Shown one piece after another: positions 25,286 through 33,400 of a stretch of DNA of 42,301 nucleotides. Under the pieces are notes generated by a model, which saw only the letters and a program-made list of their open reading frames with translations, ran no database searches and was not told the DNA's origin. The translations under genes were made by a program, and so were the position numbers. Position 1 is the first letter of the stretch, and each line of letters begins with the position of its first letter. Source of the stretch: Clostridiales bacterium UBA1770 (GTDB lineage Bacteria; Bacillota; Clostridia; Oscillospirales; CAG-272); NCBI GenBank assembly GCA_002315325.1, contig DCGU01000091.1:1-42301 (forward strand), given 5' to 3'.

Positions 25286-25933
25286 ATGGAATTAATTGAC
25301 AGATACCAGCTTGCCGTCTTCGATCTTTTGATGAAGGCGCGTAAAACCCAGCGTGAAGCCATTGAAAACGTCGGCAAAATGATTGCCGAAGCCGTGGAAG
25401 GCGGGCACAAAGTCTATTTGAGCGGCATTTGCCACTCGATTGAAATGGACTCCATCTATCGCGGCGGCGGTCCCATCTTCTACAAAAAGTACGAAGAGAA
25501 CACCGAACTGAAGGCAGGCGACGTTCTGGTCGTTTCCTCGGTTTCCGGCCGTACGCTCAGCGTGGTCAACCTCGCTTATGATGCCGTACAAAAGGGCGTC
25601 AAGGTTGTTGCCTTCACCAGCATGGAGTATGCCGTTGCCGTTGACCCGGTGCACGAATCCGGCAAAAAGCTCTACGAAATCGCAACCTATACGCTGGACA
25701 ACTGTGCCCCCGCTGCAGAGGCCATGCTGGACGTGGAGGGGATTGAAGCAAAATATGCCGCCGCTTCCGGTATCGCTTCCGACTTCATTATGTGGAGCGT
25801 GACGTCCGTCTGCGTAGAGCAGATGCTGAAGGACGGCTATACGCCCGGCATTTTGAAGAGTGCCAACTTCCCCGGCGGCAACGATTACAACAAGCAGATT
25901 GTTGAGCCGCATTACGACGAGTTCGGTTGGTAA
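25286..25933 (+). CDS. Second SIS-domain protein, UPF0309-like
   Basis: 215 aa, a paralogue of the preceding gene product. YLSGICHSIEMDSIYRGGGP (about 47-66), VSSVSGRTLSVVNLA (about 88-102) and SANFPGGNDYNKQ near the C-terminus align with the same loops of its neighbour, but the protein is 32 residues shorter. Strong GGAGG ribosome site; 36 nt after the previous stop, and the operon ends at the terminator from 25984. Two adjacent SIS proteins may form a hetero-oligomer, since SIS domains usually dimerise with active sites at the interface; this is inference. Confidence 0.8.
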   Translation: MELIDRYQLAVFDLLMKARKTQREAIENVGKMIAEAVEGGHKVYLSGICHSIEMDSIYRGGGPIFYKKYEENTELKAGDVLVVSSVSGRTLSVVNLAYDAVQKGVKVVAFTSMEYAVAVDPVHESGKKLYEIATYTLDNCAPAAEAMLDVEGIEAKYAAASGIASDFIMWSVTSVCVEQMLKDGYTPGILKSANFPGGNDYNKQIVEPHYDEFGW

Positions 25934-25983
25934 TATTCTTACCGAAAAACCGAAAACAGCACCATTTATTCTGAAAAACACAA

Positions 25984-26037
25984 AAAACGGGACTGTCGCC
26001 CATACGCCGAACGGTGTATGAGCAACAGCCCCGTTTT
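25984..26037. terminator. Bidirectional terminator
   Basis: AAAACGGG (25984-25991) pairs with CCCGTTTT (26030-26037), with further pairing of CTGT/ACAG and CATAC/GTATG inside. It separates the convergent kinase/SIS operon and ABC transporter operon. Confidence 0.85.
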
Positions 26038-26056
26038 ATCATATTCTTTCGTTTTT

Positions 26057-27145
26057 TTACAGCAGGCAGGTCAGTTTAAGCGTGTAATCCTCGTCGGCAA
26101 TTTCTTCGGTTTGCACCTTTGTGCCGAACGCGCCGAAGAGAGTCCCCAGTGTCCCGTTCATTTTTTCTTTTTCCGTAGGGGTGCAGGACAGGTACAACAA
26201 AATCTTGATACTGTCGTCATCCTCGCCGTACTCCGTGACGATATTGCAAAGCGGATTGCTTTCCATATATTCCGGGATAAAGTCGGTGGCGAAGCGGGCA
26301 TAGAATGCCGTAATCTCCTGTGTCTTTTCGGGGGAGATGAGGTTATTGGCGGCAAATTCATTCAATTTGTTCATGTATTCCGCATAATCGAAATCCGAAA
26401 CGCGGAACTTGTAGCGGAACACCTTGAGATGATTGATAAAGGCCTTGGTCCGTTCCCTTTGCGGATGGTCGAAAACCTGGTCCGGCGTGCCGTCCTCGTA
26501 CAATTCACCGTTACAAAGGAAGAAGACACGATTACTGATGGCCTTGGCCAAACGCATCTCGTGCGTAACGATCATCATCGTCTTGCCGGATTTGGCGAGG
26601 TTTTTAATGACGGCTTCCACTTCGCGAACCATCGTCGGGTCAAGGGCTGAGGTCGGTTCGTCCAACAGAATCACCTCGGGGTCCTCTGCCAGCGTTCTGG
26701 CGATAGAGGCACGCTGCTTTTGGCCGCCGGACAATTCGTCCGGATAACTGAACAGTTTTTCCGACAGACCGACTTTGGCCAATGCAGAAACGGCAATCTC
26801 GTAGGCTTCCTGACGGGAGAGATGCTTGATATCGGTCAGGGCGAGCATAACGTTCTCCAAAATCGTCAAATGCTCGAACAAATTGTAGGACTGGAAGACC
26901 ATACCGATTTTTTGCCGGATTTTGGAGAGGTCGCATTTCCCGTCGGTAATCTCGACGCCGTCCACAAAAATCTGTCCGGACGTGGGGGGATCGATCATAT
27001 TGATGCAGCGGATAAACGTGGATTTACCGCAGCCGGACGGGCCGATGACAGCAATAACGTCGCCCTCGTTGATGACGGCGTTCACGTCAAGCAAGGGGGT
27101 CGCTTCTTTGTATGCCTTTTTTAAATGCTTTACTTCAATTTTCAT
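26057..27145 (-). CDS. Amino-acid-type ABC transporter ATPase with extra C-terminal domain
   Basis: 362 aa. Residues 1-240 are a GlnQ-like ATPase: Walker A GPSGCGKST (35-43), Q-loop in FQSYNLF, signature LSGGQ (138-142), Walker B VILLDEP (158-164) and H195. Residues 245-362 are an additional domain not present in ordinary GlnQ (about 240 aa). It is predicted alpha/beta, with EITAFYARFATDFIPEY and DDSIKILLYLSCTPTEKEK; I do not recognise it. Such C-terminal domains often regulate import by sensing substrate. The start overlaps the permease stop by 4 nt (27142-27145), so translation is coupled. Confidence 0.88.
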   Translation of the reverse strand: MKIEVKHLKKAYKEATPLLDVNAVINEGDVIAVIGPSGCGKSTFIRCINMIDPPTSGQIFVDGVEITDGKCDLSKIRQKIGMVFQSYNLFEHLTILENVMLALTDIKHLSRQEAYEIAVSALAKVGLSEKLFSYPDELSGGQKQRASIARTLAEDPEVILLDEPTSALDPTMVREVEAVIKNLAKSGKTMMIVTHEMRLAKAISNRVFFLCNGELYEDGTPDQVFDHPQRERTKAFINHLKVFRYKFRVSDFDYAEYMNKLNEFAANNLISPEKTQEITAFYARFATDFIPEYMESNPLCNIVTEYGEDDDSIKILLYLSCTPTEKEKMNGTLGTLFGAFGTKVQTEEIADEDYTLKLTCLL

Positions 27146-28710
27146 TTTACGTCAATCCCCTTCAAAATCTGTTCTTTGGTGCGGCGTTTGGGATTTGTCT
27201 TAATTTGGATGGCTTTTACAATGGCTATCAGTATATATTCCAACACAAAATAGATGATTGCCGTCGCGAGCAACGGGAAGAATGCCTCGAACGTGCGGCT
27301 GCGCACAACGTCACTCATCTTGGTCAAGTCCTGTACGGCAAGGTAACCGACAACGGCGGTTGCTTTCATCAAGGTAACGATTTCGGAACGGTACGCCGGC
27401 AGGAATTGGCGCAGCGCCTGGGGTAAAATCACCTTAAAGAAAGTTTGGAATCTCGTAAAGCCGAGCGCCAAAGACGCCTCGGTTTGCGCGTAACTGACCG
27501 TATCGGCGCTCCTTGACAGAACGTTCAACACGGCAGAGCCGAATACAACGGAAAAGCTGACGACGCAGACGGCAACGTTGGAAAGCGTTGAATTGCCGAA
27601 TACGACGTAATACATCACCATCAGCAACACGACAACGGGCATGCCTTCCACCAATTTAGAGAAAAACGAAATGACCGCGTTGACACCCTTCCCCGTTTCG
27701 TGGGAAAGCCAAAACAGACCAAAGCCAAGCAACGTACCGAACACGATGGACAATACCGTGATTAACATCGTGTTGCCCACACCCTTGGCAAACAATTGCC
27801 AACGGTTTTCGGTGATAAACGTGGCTTTAAAATTAGCAATTTGCTCACGGAAGAAATCGCCGATGGTTTTTCTTTGCGCCGATGCGACGGCATCGTTGAC
27901 CAATACAACGATACCGCCGACGTAGTTCGCGTCGGAGAACAAAATCTTTTGCGCACGCTCCTCGGTCACGGTAATACAGGCACCGCCAAAGTCAATGCCG
28001 TCCTTGCCGCTTTGTATGGCTGCCAACAGCCCGGGGAAATCATAGTCCTGTACGACAAGACCATACCCGTATGCCCGACAAAAACGTGCCGCAATATCGA
28101 TATCATAGCCGACGTATTCACCGTTTTTCACGTAGGAAAAGGGCGCACCGGTTACGGTCGCCGTGCCGAAATAAAGCGTGCCGTTTACGGCTTCTTCCTT
28201 TGTGGGATAATCTACCTTTTGCGCATCGTTTTCCTCGGCAAACCATTTGGCGTCAATTTCCGCTAAGGTTCCGTCCTCTTTGATTTGTGCCAGGAATTCA
28301 TTCATTTGCGCGCAAATCTTGGCGGCTTTATCCGACGATTTGTTAAAAATATACGCATACGAATCGTTTGTCAGCTGTGTGATACTTCTGAAATGCGGAT
28401 ATTTGGAAAACGTACAGCGGAGTATCGGCTCGTCCCCGATCCACGCGTCCACTTTTCCGTTCCCGAGCAAGGTGGCACTGTCCGCTTCACTTTCCGAGTA
28501 ATACAGCTGCGGGTTCTTGATATATTCTTCGGCTATTTTGTCAAAAACAGCGCCGGTCAACACGGCAATTTTCTTGCCTTCCAAGTCGTCAAGCGTTTCT
28601 ATTTTGTTGCCGTTATCCTTCGGGCGGGTCAAAATAACCACGCCGACAAGGGCTGCCAGCACCAAAACAATTACCACCGGGATAACGATTTTCTTTTTTG
28701 CCTGTGTCAT
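27142..28710 (-). CDS. Fused substrate-binding protein and permease of an amino-acid ABC importer
   Basis: 522 aa from ATG 28710 (ATG 28719 also possible). Positions here count from 28719: a membrane anchor (about 10-31) is followed by an SBP_bac_3-like half (41-161: LDDLEGKKIAVLTGAVFD, then GTLAEIDAKWF). A second half follows (178-275: YFGTATVTGAPFSYV, then EYVGYDIDIAARF and SGKDGIDFGGACITVTEERA). The HisM/GlnP-type permease spans about 305-505, with ALGFTRFQTFFKVILPQA as the coupling loop. The half that normally comes second in a binding protein comes first here. The tethered domain would capture polar amino acids outside the membrane. No clear promoter is visible just upstream. Confidence 0.85.
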   Translation of the reverse strand: MTQAKKKIVIPVVIVLVLAALVGVVILTRPKDNGNKIETLDDLEGKKIAVLTGAVFDKIAEEYIKNPQLYYSESEADSATLLGNGKVDAWIGDEPILRCTFSKYPHFRSITQLTNDSYAYIFNKSSDKAAKICAQMNEFLAQIKEDGTLAEIDAKWFAEENDAQKVDYPTKEEAVNGTLYFGTATVTGAPFSYVKNGEYVGYDIDIAARFCRAYGYGLVVQDYDFPGLLAAIQSGKDGIDFGGACITVTEERAQKILFSDANYVGGIVVLVNDAVASAQRKTIGDFFREQIANFKATFITENRWQLFAKGVGNTMLITVLSIVFGTLLGFGLFWLSHETGKGVNAVISFFSKLVEGMPVVVLLMVMYYVVFGNSTLSNVAVCVVSFSVVFGSAVLNVLSRSADTVSYAQTEASLALGFTRFQTFFKVILPQALRQFLPAYRSEIVTLMKATAVVGYLAVQDLTKMSDVVRSRTFEAFFPLLATAIIYFVLEYILIAIVKAIQIKTNPKRRTKEQILKGIDVK

Positions 28711-28802
28711 TATTACCATCTTTCCGCCGCACGGAAACAGAGAAATGCGAGTCCCCGATTCTGCGGGCTGTATCGTTTGTTTTTCACGTATTTTCGGAAT
28801 CT

Positions 28803-28852
28803 AAAAAGGAAACCGCAACCGATGCGGCTGTTTTCATTGGTCAAACAGCCGC
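28803..28852 (-). terminator. Hairpin cluster downstream of the small gene
   Basis: GCGGCTGTTT (28824-28833) and AAACAGCCGC (28843-28852) form a perfect 10-bp repeat. On the minus strand CCGCA-TCGGT-TGCGG (28827-28813) follows and runs into TTTCCTTTTT. Probable terminator for the gene ending at 28952. The intergenic region 28711-28951 shows nothing else. Confidence 0.5.
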
Positions 28853-28951
28853 AACCATTGCGGCAATAAATCCTTCCTGCACAAGAACATCGAAACACCA
28901 TTGCAAAGACGCAGACGAATAAAAGTCTATACGCCGCGTTGTTCGACGCCC

Positions 28952-29176
28952 TTACCAATCGATTTTTTTGAATACTTTTTTAAAATCGGCAATCGTCATC
29001 GGCAGCGTATATTTGTCATTGATTGCACCGGTAATTTTGATTTCTTCACCGTCGTTATGACATTTGCGGATTTCAATAATCATACCGTTTTCCGCATAGC
29101 AGCTCAGCTGCACAACGTGCTTTTCGCTGTCGGCATCTTGGATGGACGTCCAGCCGTTTTCATTAATCGTCACCAT
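28952..29176 (-). CDS. Small protein of unknown function
   Basis: 74 aa, acidic and soluble, no membrane segment or signal peptide. It reads like a small beta-rich domain (WTSIQDADSEKHVVQLSCYA, EIKITGAINDKYTLP) followed by a lysine-rich helix (IADFKKVFKKIDW). A strong AAAGGAG ribosome site and a good promoter at 29230-29258 support it as a real gene. Divergent from the lipoprotein gene. I do not recognise a family. Confidence 0.75.
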   Translation of the reverse strand: MVTINENGWTSIQDADSEKHVVQLSCYAENGMIIEIRKCHNDGEEIKITGAINDKYTLPMTIADFKKVFKKIDW

Positions 29177-29229
29177 AGGTTTTTCTCCTTTCGTATTGAT
29201 ACCGATTTTCGGGTATTGTTTCCAATTCC

Positions 29230-29258
29230 ATTATATAACAAAGTTACCATATAAGCAA
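29230..29258 (-). promoter_or_regulatory. Promoter of the 74-aa gene
   Basis: Minus strand TTGCTT (29253-29258), 17-bp spacer, TATAAT (29230-29235). Confidence 0.7.
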
Positions 29259-29304
29259 GAGTATTTTATTCATTTCTGCATACACCGGCCGCGTTGCAAC
29301 CGGA

Positions 29305-29332
29305 TTGACATTTTAACGTGACGTGCTATAAT
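29305..29332 (+). promoter_or_regulatory. Promoter of the lipoprotein gene
   Basis: TTGACA (29305-29310), 16-bp spacer, TATAAT (29327-29332), 35 bp before the ATG. Confidence 0.75.
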
Positions 29333-29366
29333 ATCCTATGAAAAACCAAAAGAAAGAAGAAAAGCC

Positions 29367-29807
29367 ATGAAAAAGATACTCATTTTACTCTTATGCATCA
29401 CGTTGTGTCTTGCCCTGCTTTGTGCGTGCGGCACGCCGAATGACGACAAAAAGCCCGAGGAAGACACGCCGAAAACGGACCCGATACCGCAGGATGAGCC
29501 GGAAGAATACGTGCTGTTCTCCAACTCCGAAAAGGCCACGATGCGTGCCGACAAGGATTTCAAAACCGTGATTCAGATTACGAACACGTACCCGGACGAA
29601 CTGCTCCTCGTATTCGACGACCCGGAAATTGCGACCTGCGAGTGGGCACAATGGGTGGGCAATAAAGGCTCGCTCACGTTCACGGGGCTCAAAAAAGGAG
29701 AAACGACCCTGACCATCTATGCCGGTGCCGCAAACGGCGACGTTTCATCGGCCAAAGCCGGCGTTACCGTGCACGTGATTGTAGAAGACGACCCGACGGC
29801 TCAATAA
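29367..29807 (+). CDS. Small secreted lipoprotein with Ig-like (BIG2-type) domain
   Basis: 146 aa. A lipoprotein signal peptide (MKKILILLLCITLCLALLCAC) ends in the lipobox L-C-A-C with the lipidated cysteine at 21. An acidic proline-rich linker (about 24-47) is followed by an all-beta domain (about 48-140) with ATCEWAQWVGNKGSLTFTGL and KKGETTLTIYAGAA, the pattern of bacterial Ig-like group 2 domains. It would be anchored to the outer face of the membrane. It is one of very few exported proteins in the window. Own promoter and terminator, thus monocistronic. Ligand unknown. Confidence 0.85.
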   Translation: MKKILILLLCITLCLALLCACGTPNDDKKPEEDTPKTDPIPQDEPEEYVLFSNSEKATMRADKDFKTVIQITNTYPDELLLVFDDPEIATCEWAQWVGNKGSLTFTGLKKGETTLTIYAGAANGDVSSAKAGVTVHVIVEDDPTAQ

Positions 29808-29819
29808 TACAACGTACAA

Positions 29820-29863
29820 ATAACCCGTGCGGATGCATCTCAAAATGCCCCCGCACGGGTTAT
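29820..29863. terminator. Bidirectional terminator
   Basis: ATAACCCGTGCGG (29820-29832) and CCGCACGGGTTAT (29851-29863) are a perfect 13-bp repeat with an 18-nt loop, between the lipoprotein stop and the convergent signalling operon's last stop. Confidence 0.8.
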
Positions 29864-29880
29864 CTTTATACACCGATTGT

Positions 29881-32109
29881 TTACGTCGTTTCCGGTTCTG
29901 CCCAGGCGTTCGATTGGGCAAATTCGGCAATGACGTCACGGTCCAGTTTGCCCTGCCCCGCCATTTCATTTAAAATGTCAAAGGCCTTATCGATGGGGAA
30001 CGGCTTTTTATAGGGTCTGTCCTTGGCAATCAGCGCCTCGAAAATATCGCAAACGGTAATGAGGCGGCAGGGCCACGGCAGGTCCTGTTCCCCCAACCGT
30101 TGGGGGTACCCTGTCCCGTTGAGGAACTCGTGATGATTGCCGGCGTAGGTCGGGATGCTGTCGTAATACTTGGGGAATTTTAACTGCGACAGGAACTTTT
30201 GCGTCATGGTCACGTGGCCTTCCATCACGGAGCGTTCCTCGGATGTCAACGTTCCTTTTACGATGGAGAGTTCGTGATACTCCTCGGACGTGAGAACGGG
30301 ACAAACCGCGCCGTCCTCTTCAACGTAGGTTTTCGCAGCGAGCGCATCCAGTTGCGCCTTCAGATCGTCGGCCAGGAAACCGGCGCGGTTGAGTTTTTGA
30401 ATGAACTCCCATTCTGCAACCCGTTCGGCCTCAGCCGTTTCGTATTCGTCATCGCTCATTTTTCCTTCGGCGCGTTGCAATTTCAACAACAGAGCTCTGC
30501 GTGCAAAGCGATTTTCAACCTGTCCGATCATTTCTCCCAAACGAGAGTCTTTATTCATAATCTCAAGCGGAATCAAGATTTTGCCGACGTCGTGGAGCCA
30601 AATGCCCATCAATATTTCACGGCGCTTAACGTCGTTGACAGCGTACGGTCCGCGCACTTTTTCCTCGTAATCGAAGAAACGGTCGGCAAAGTGTACCATA
30701 TTGCGCGTATGGTTGGCGTTATACGGGGTACGTTCGTCGATGCCGACGGACATGACCTTGACAAAGCCATACAGCAATTCCGTAATTTGTGCGGAATAAA
30801 GCGCATTATTTATGGCCATACCGGCCTGATTGGCCAGTGCCATCAGGATTTTTTCATCCTGCTGCCGGAACGGCACAATCTCCCCCGAGACGTCGGTCGA
30901 GTTGATCAGCTGCAGGACACCGACGACGTCGTCATATTCGTCGGTGAACGGAATCACCAGCACCGATTTTGTCGTGTATTCGTTCATTTGGTCGTATTTC
31001 AATACACCGGAAAAATCGTATTCTGCGTTTGCGCGGCAATCGGGCACGTTGATGACCTTCTTTTCCCGCGCAGCAGCGGCACAGATATTTTTTGCGTTGA
31101 TATCAACCGCAGGAATGCCGAGCGGTGTATTGCGCTTGACAAGACACGTCTTTTTCGAACGGTTTACCAGGACGTTGAATTCGAGTTTGCCGTCCTGTAA
31201 AAGGTAGAGCGTACCGCCGTCGGCCGACGTGATATCCATCCCTGCCTGCACTATGTCCAAAACGAGGGCGCTTAAATCCCGCTCCACGTTTAATTTATTG
31301 CCGATATCGACCAGTTTCAAAAGGTCGTCTTTGCGCTGTCCGCTGCGGGCAAAGGTCACGTTCGGGTATTGCGTACGAATGCGGCGCTCCCACTCTGTCA
31401 GCGTATTATCGTCATAGGCGCCGAAATGCGTAATATACACCTTTTTGGCACCGATTTTCGTCCCGATACGGGCACCGGCCTCCGGCGTGGAATGCCCCCA
31501 ATCCGGTTTTGCAATCAATTCATCCTCGGTCATATTGCCGTCGTAGATTAAGGTAGTGCATCCCTTGGCGAAATCGCAGAGTGTTTCCTCAAACCGGTCA
31601 AGATGGCAAAAATCAAACGCCGTAACTACGACGTCGGATGCGCATTCAAAGCGGAACAGCGAACAGCCGCCCGGATGATTGGAATCGGTATTTTTCACCG
31701 TCACGTCGCCGACCGTTACGTCGCCCGTAATTTCATGGAACGTCACGTTTTGATAAACGTTCACGCACACGGGCCAATACGACTGATTCATCATGCGGCC
31801 GATAGCCTCCCGCACACCGATGCCGCCGAACGTTTTACCCCAAATATGGATTTTTTTATTCTCCATCGCGCCCAGCAGCGTGGGGATACCGCAGATGTGA
31901 TCCAGGTGGTTATGGCTGATAAACAAATGCAGTTCGTCAATGCCCTGCAGGTCTTCGAGTGCGTTGCTGATACCGCTGCCGCAATCGACCATGATATGCG
32001 TCGGGCCGAGGTTGAGCAGCACACAGGTTGTGGCACCGCCGAACTCAATAAATTTACCGGCTGTCAAGGAAGCGGAACCGCGCGTGCCGTAAAAAATAAT
32101 CTTTTCCAC
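29881..32109 (-). CDS. MBL-fold hydrolase fused to GAF and HD-GYP domains
   Basis: 742 aa, no membrane segment. (1) Residues 1-258 form an MBL (RNase Z-like) domain: HNHLDH at 66-71, SNHPGG with H145, DG at 190-191, WGHST with H206, and H228. (2) Residues 280-440 form a GAF domain ending VLQLINS...F414-RQQ-D418-E419. This keeps F-x3-DE of the NKFDE signature known from cAMP/cGMP-binding GAF domains, with the lysine replaced by S404. (3) Residues 450-735 form an HD-GYP phosphodiesterase with H506-D507 in LHDVGK and HHE...GTGYP at 659-669, all intact, with a roughly 95-residue helical insert (525-618) seen in one HD-GYP subtype. It should hydrolyse c-di-GMP or a related dinucleotide. Last gene of the operon. 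Confidence 0.9.
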   Translation of the reverse strand: MEKIIFYGTRGSASLTAGKFIEFGGATTCVLLNLGPTHIMVDCGSGISNALEDLQGIDELHLFISHNHLDHICGIPTLLGAMENKKIHIWGKTFGGIGVREAIGRMMNQSYWPVCVNVYQNVTFHEITGDVTVGDVTVKNTDSNHPGGCSLFRFECASDVVVTAFDFCHLDRFEETLCDFAKGCTTLIYDGNMTEDELIAKPDWGHSTPEAGARIGTKIGAKKVYITHFGAYDDNTLTEWERRIRTQYPNVTFARSGQRKDDLLKLVDIGNKLNVERDLSALVLDIVQAGMDITSADGGTLYLLQDGKLEFNVLVNRSKKTCLVKRNTPLGIPAVDINAKNICAAAAREKKVINVPDCRANAEYDFSGVLKYDQMNEYTTKSVLVIPFTDEYDDVVGVLQLINSTDVSGEIVPFRQQDEKILMALANQAGMAINNALYSAQITELLYGFVKVMSVGIDERTPYNANHTRNMVHFADRFFDYEEKVRGPYAVNDVKRREILMGIWLHDVGKILIPLEIMNKDSRLGEMIGQVENRFARRALLLKLQRAEGKMSDDEYETAEAERVAEWEFIQKLNRAGFLADDLKAQLDALAAKTYVEEDGAVCPVLTSEEYHELSIVKGTLTSEERSVMEGHVTMTQKFLSQLKFPKYYDSIPTYAGNHHEFLNGTGYPQRLGEQDLPWPCRLITVCDIFEALIAKDRPYKKPFPIDKAFDILNEMAGQGKLDRDVIAEFAQSNAWAEPETT

Positions 32110-32135
32110 GTTAATACCTGCCGTTTTTCGTATAT

Positions 32136-33383
32136 TTAGGAATCTTCTTCAAAATGGGATTGTTGGAATACCGTTGTGCCGAGGTCCTCCCAATGAAGAC
32201 CGAGTTTGGCACTCAATTTGATAAAATCCTCCACCACGCCTTTTTCGGCGAAGTTTTCGGCAACGTTGAGATTGAAGCGGCCATTAAAATCCACCGCCGC
32301 CAACACGCACTGACCGAAATCGTGCCACAAGCGGAAATCCAAGTTATCCAACTGCGACATCACCTCGGGCGGCAAATCAATTTTGCCGGGATAGGTCAAA
32401 CCGATATTACAGTCGGTATTTTTGAAAACGCGCCCAATGATGCGCACGCAAAATTTAATCCATTTGCGGCTGGGAAAAAGATGATAACATTTAAACAACG
32501 CAATACGGTTGGTTAACGACCGTATCATATTGGGCGTGCGTCTGGCGTTATCCAAAATCTCCTTATAGCGGCAGGCTACGTCGGCAAAACTCATTTTATC
32601 GTATTCGTCGACGTAGGTAACACGCTTCAAATCCACGCAGTTGTGCATCGTTTGATAATTCAGACTGCGCCGCAAATCGAACACGATATTACAGGAAACG
32701 TTGCGATTTTTGAGTTTTTGGGGTAAATGCATCCGCAATGCCTGTGAAAACAACACGACCAAAACAGGCGCCACCGACGATTTACATTTGCGGGCCAGGT
32801 CCACAATTTCCGCCGTGTCGCCGCGCAAAAGATGCACGTCGGTCCGGTAATCTTTATAGCGGATGGGAAACGCGCGCACCGGAAAGCCGCCGGGATCCAT
32901 GGAATACCCGTCGCCCTTCTCTTTTTTGTCAACGAAGGGTTCGAGTCCGGGCGCCACCAAATAATTGAGCGAATTGGTTTTCGGCTCGGCGCCGAAATAA
33001 CACAAGAGAACCTGCCTTAAAAAGTTATAGGCTCCCACACCGTCCGTGACCCCGTGCAGCCATTCAAAGCACATCGTGCAATTGTCGTATATAATACGCC
33101 AGGGATACCCGTTCGTGGACTTACCGAATACCTTGGGACGGTTTTCCTCGGTATATTTTTCAATCACCAAGGGCCTGTTATTGGTACGAAGATAATACTC
33201 GCGGTCAAACTCCACCTGCGTACCGAACAACGGAAAGGCAACGATGGCCTTGCGTGCGGCTTCTTCCAAGCGGACCGGATCAACGGGGCGTTTGAAAAAC
33301 ACCCGATACATCGGCGTATTTTCAATGCCGGTGCCCGCTGCCTCGATGGGATATTTATCGACTAAACCGAGGTTATAACGCAT
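32136..33383 (-). CDS. CAT/condensation-fold acyltransferase
   Basis: 415 aa, predicted soluble. The N-terminal half has WLHGVTDGVGAYNFLRQVL: H110-x3-D114-G115 is the HxxxDG motif of the CoA-dependent acyltransferase / condensation superfamily, in the variant where the first of the two usual histidines is Leu. The C-terminal half (CNIGLTYPGKIDLP, then LWHDFGQCVLAAVDFNGRFN) fits the second subdomain of PapA or alcohol-acetyltransferase-like enzymes. Acceptor and acyl donor cannot be read from sequence. It lies 17 nt after the cyclase gene and 26 nt before the HD-GYP gene, so it is part of the signalling operon. A link between the messenger and lipid or small-molecule acylation is inference. 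Confidence 0.72.
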   Translation of the reverse strand: MRYNLGLVDKYPIEAAGTGIENTPMYRVFFKRPVDPVRLEEAARKAIVAFPLFGTQVEFDREYYLRTNNRPLVIEKYTEENRPKVFGKSTNGYPWRIIYDNCTMCFEWLHGVTDGVGAYNFLRQVLLCYFGAEPKTNSLNYLVAPGLEPFVDKKEKGDGYSMDPGGFPVRAFPIRYKDYRTDVHLLRGDTAEIVDLARKCKSSVAPVLVVLFSQALRMHLPQKLKNRNVSCNIVFDLRRSLNYQTMHNCVDLKRVTYVDEYDKMSFADVACRYKEILDNARRTPNMIRSLTNRIALFKCYHLFPSRKWIKFCVRIIGRVFKNTDCNIGLTYPGKIDLPPEVMSQLDNLDFRLWHDFGQCVLAAVDFNGRFNLNVAENFAEKGVVEDFIKLSAKLGLHWEDLGTTVFQQSHFEEDS

Positions 33384-33400
33384 ACGCTGTCGTCTCTTTC

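Noticed and set aside
26018..26650. 210-codon plus-strand frame
   Set aside because: Antisense to the ABC ATPase C-terminal half and overlaps a terminator.
28824..28852. Shared transposon-like repeat with 6423-6480 (AAACAGCCGC in both)
   Set aside because: The match is limited to the stem of GC-rich hairpins in terminator positions, with no longer similarity.
30199..31200. 333-codon open frame on the plus strand
   Set aside because: It is antisense to the MBL-GAF-HD-GYP gene, whose motifs are intact. No ribosome site or recognisable protein pattern.
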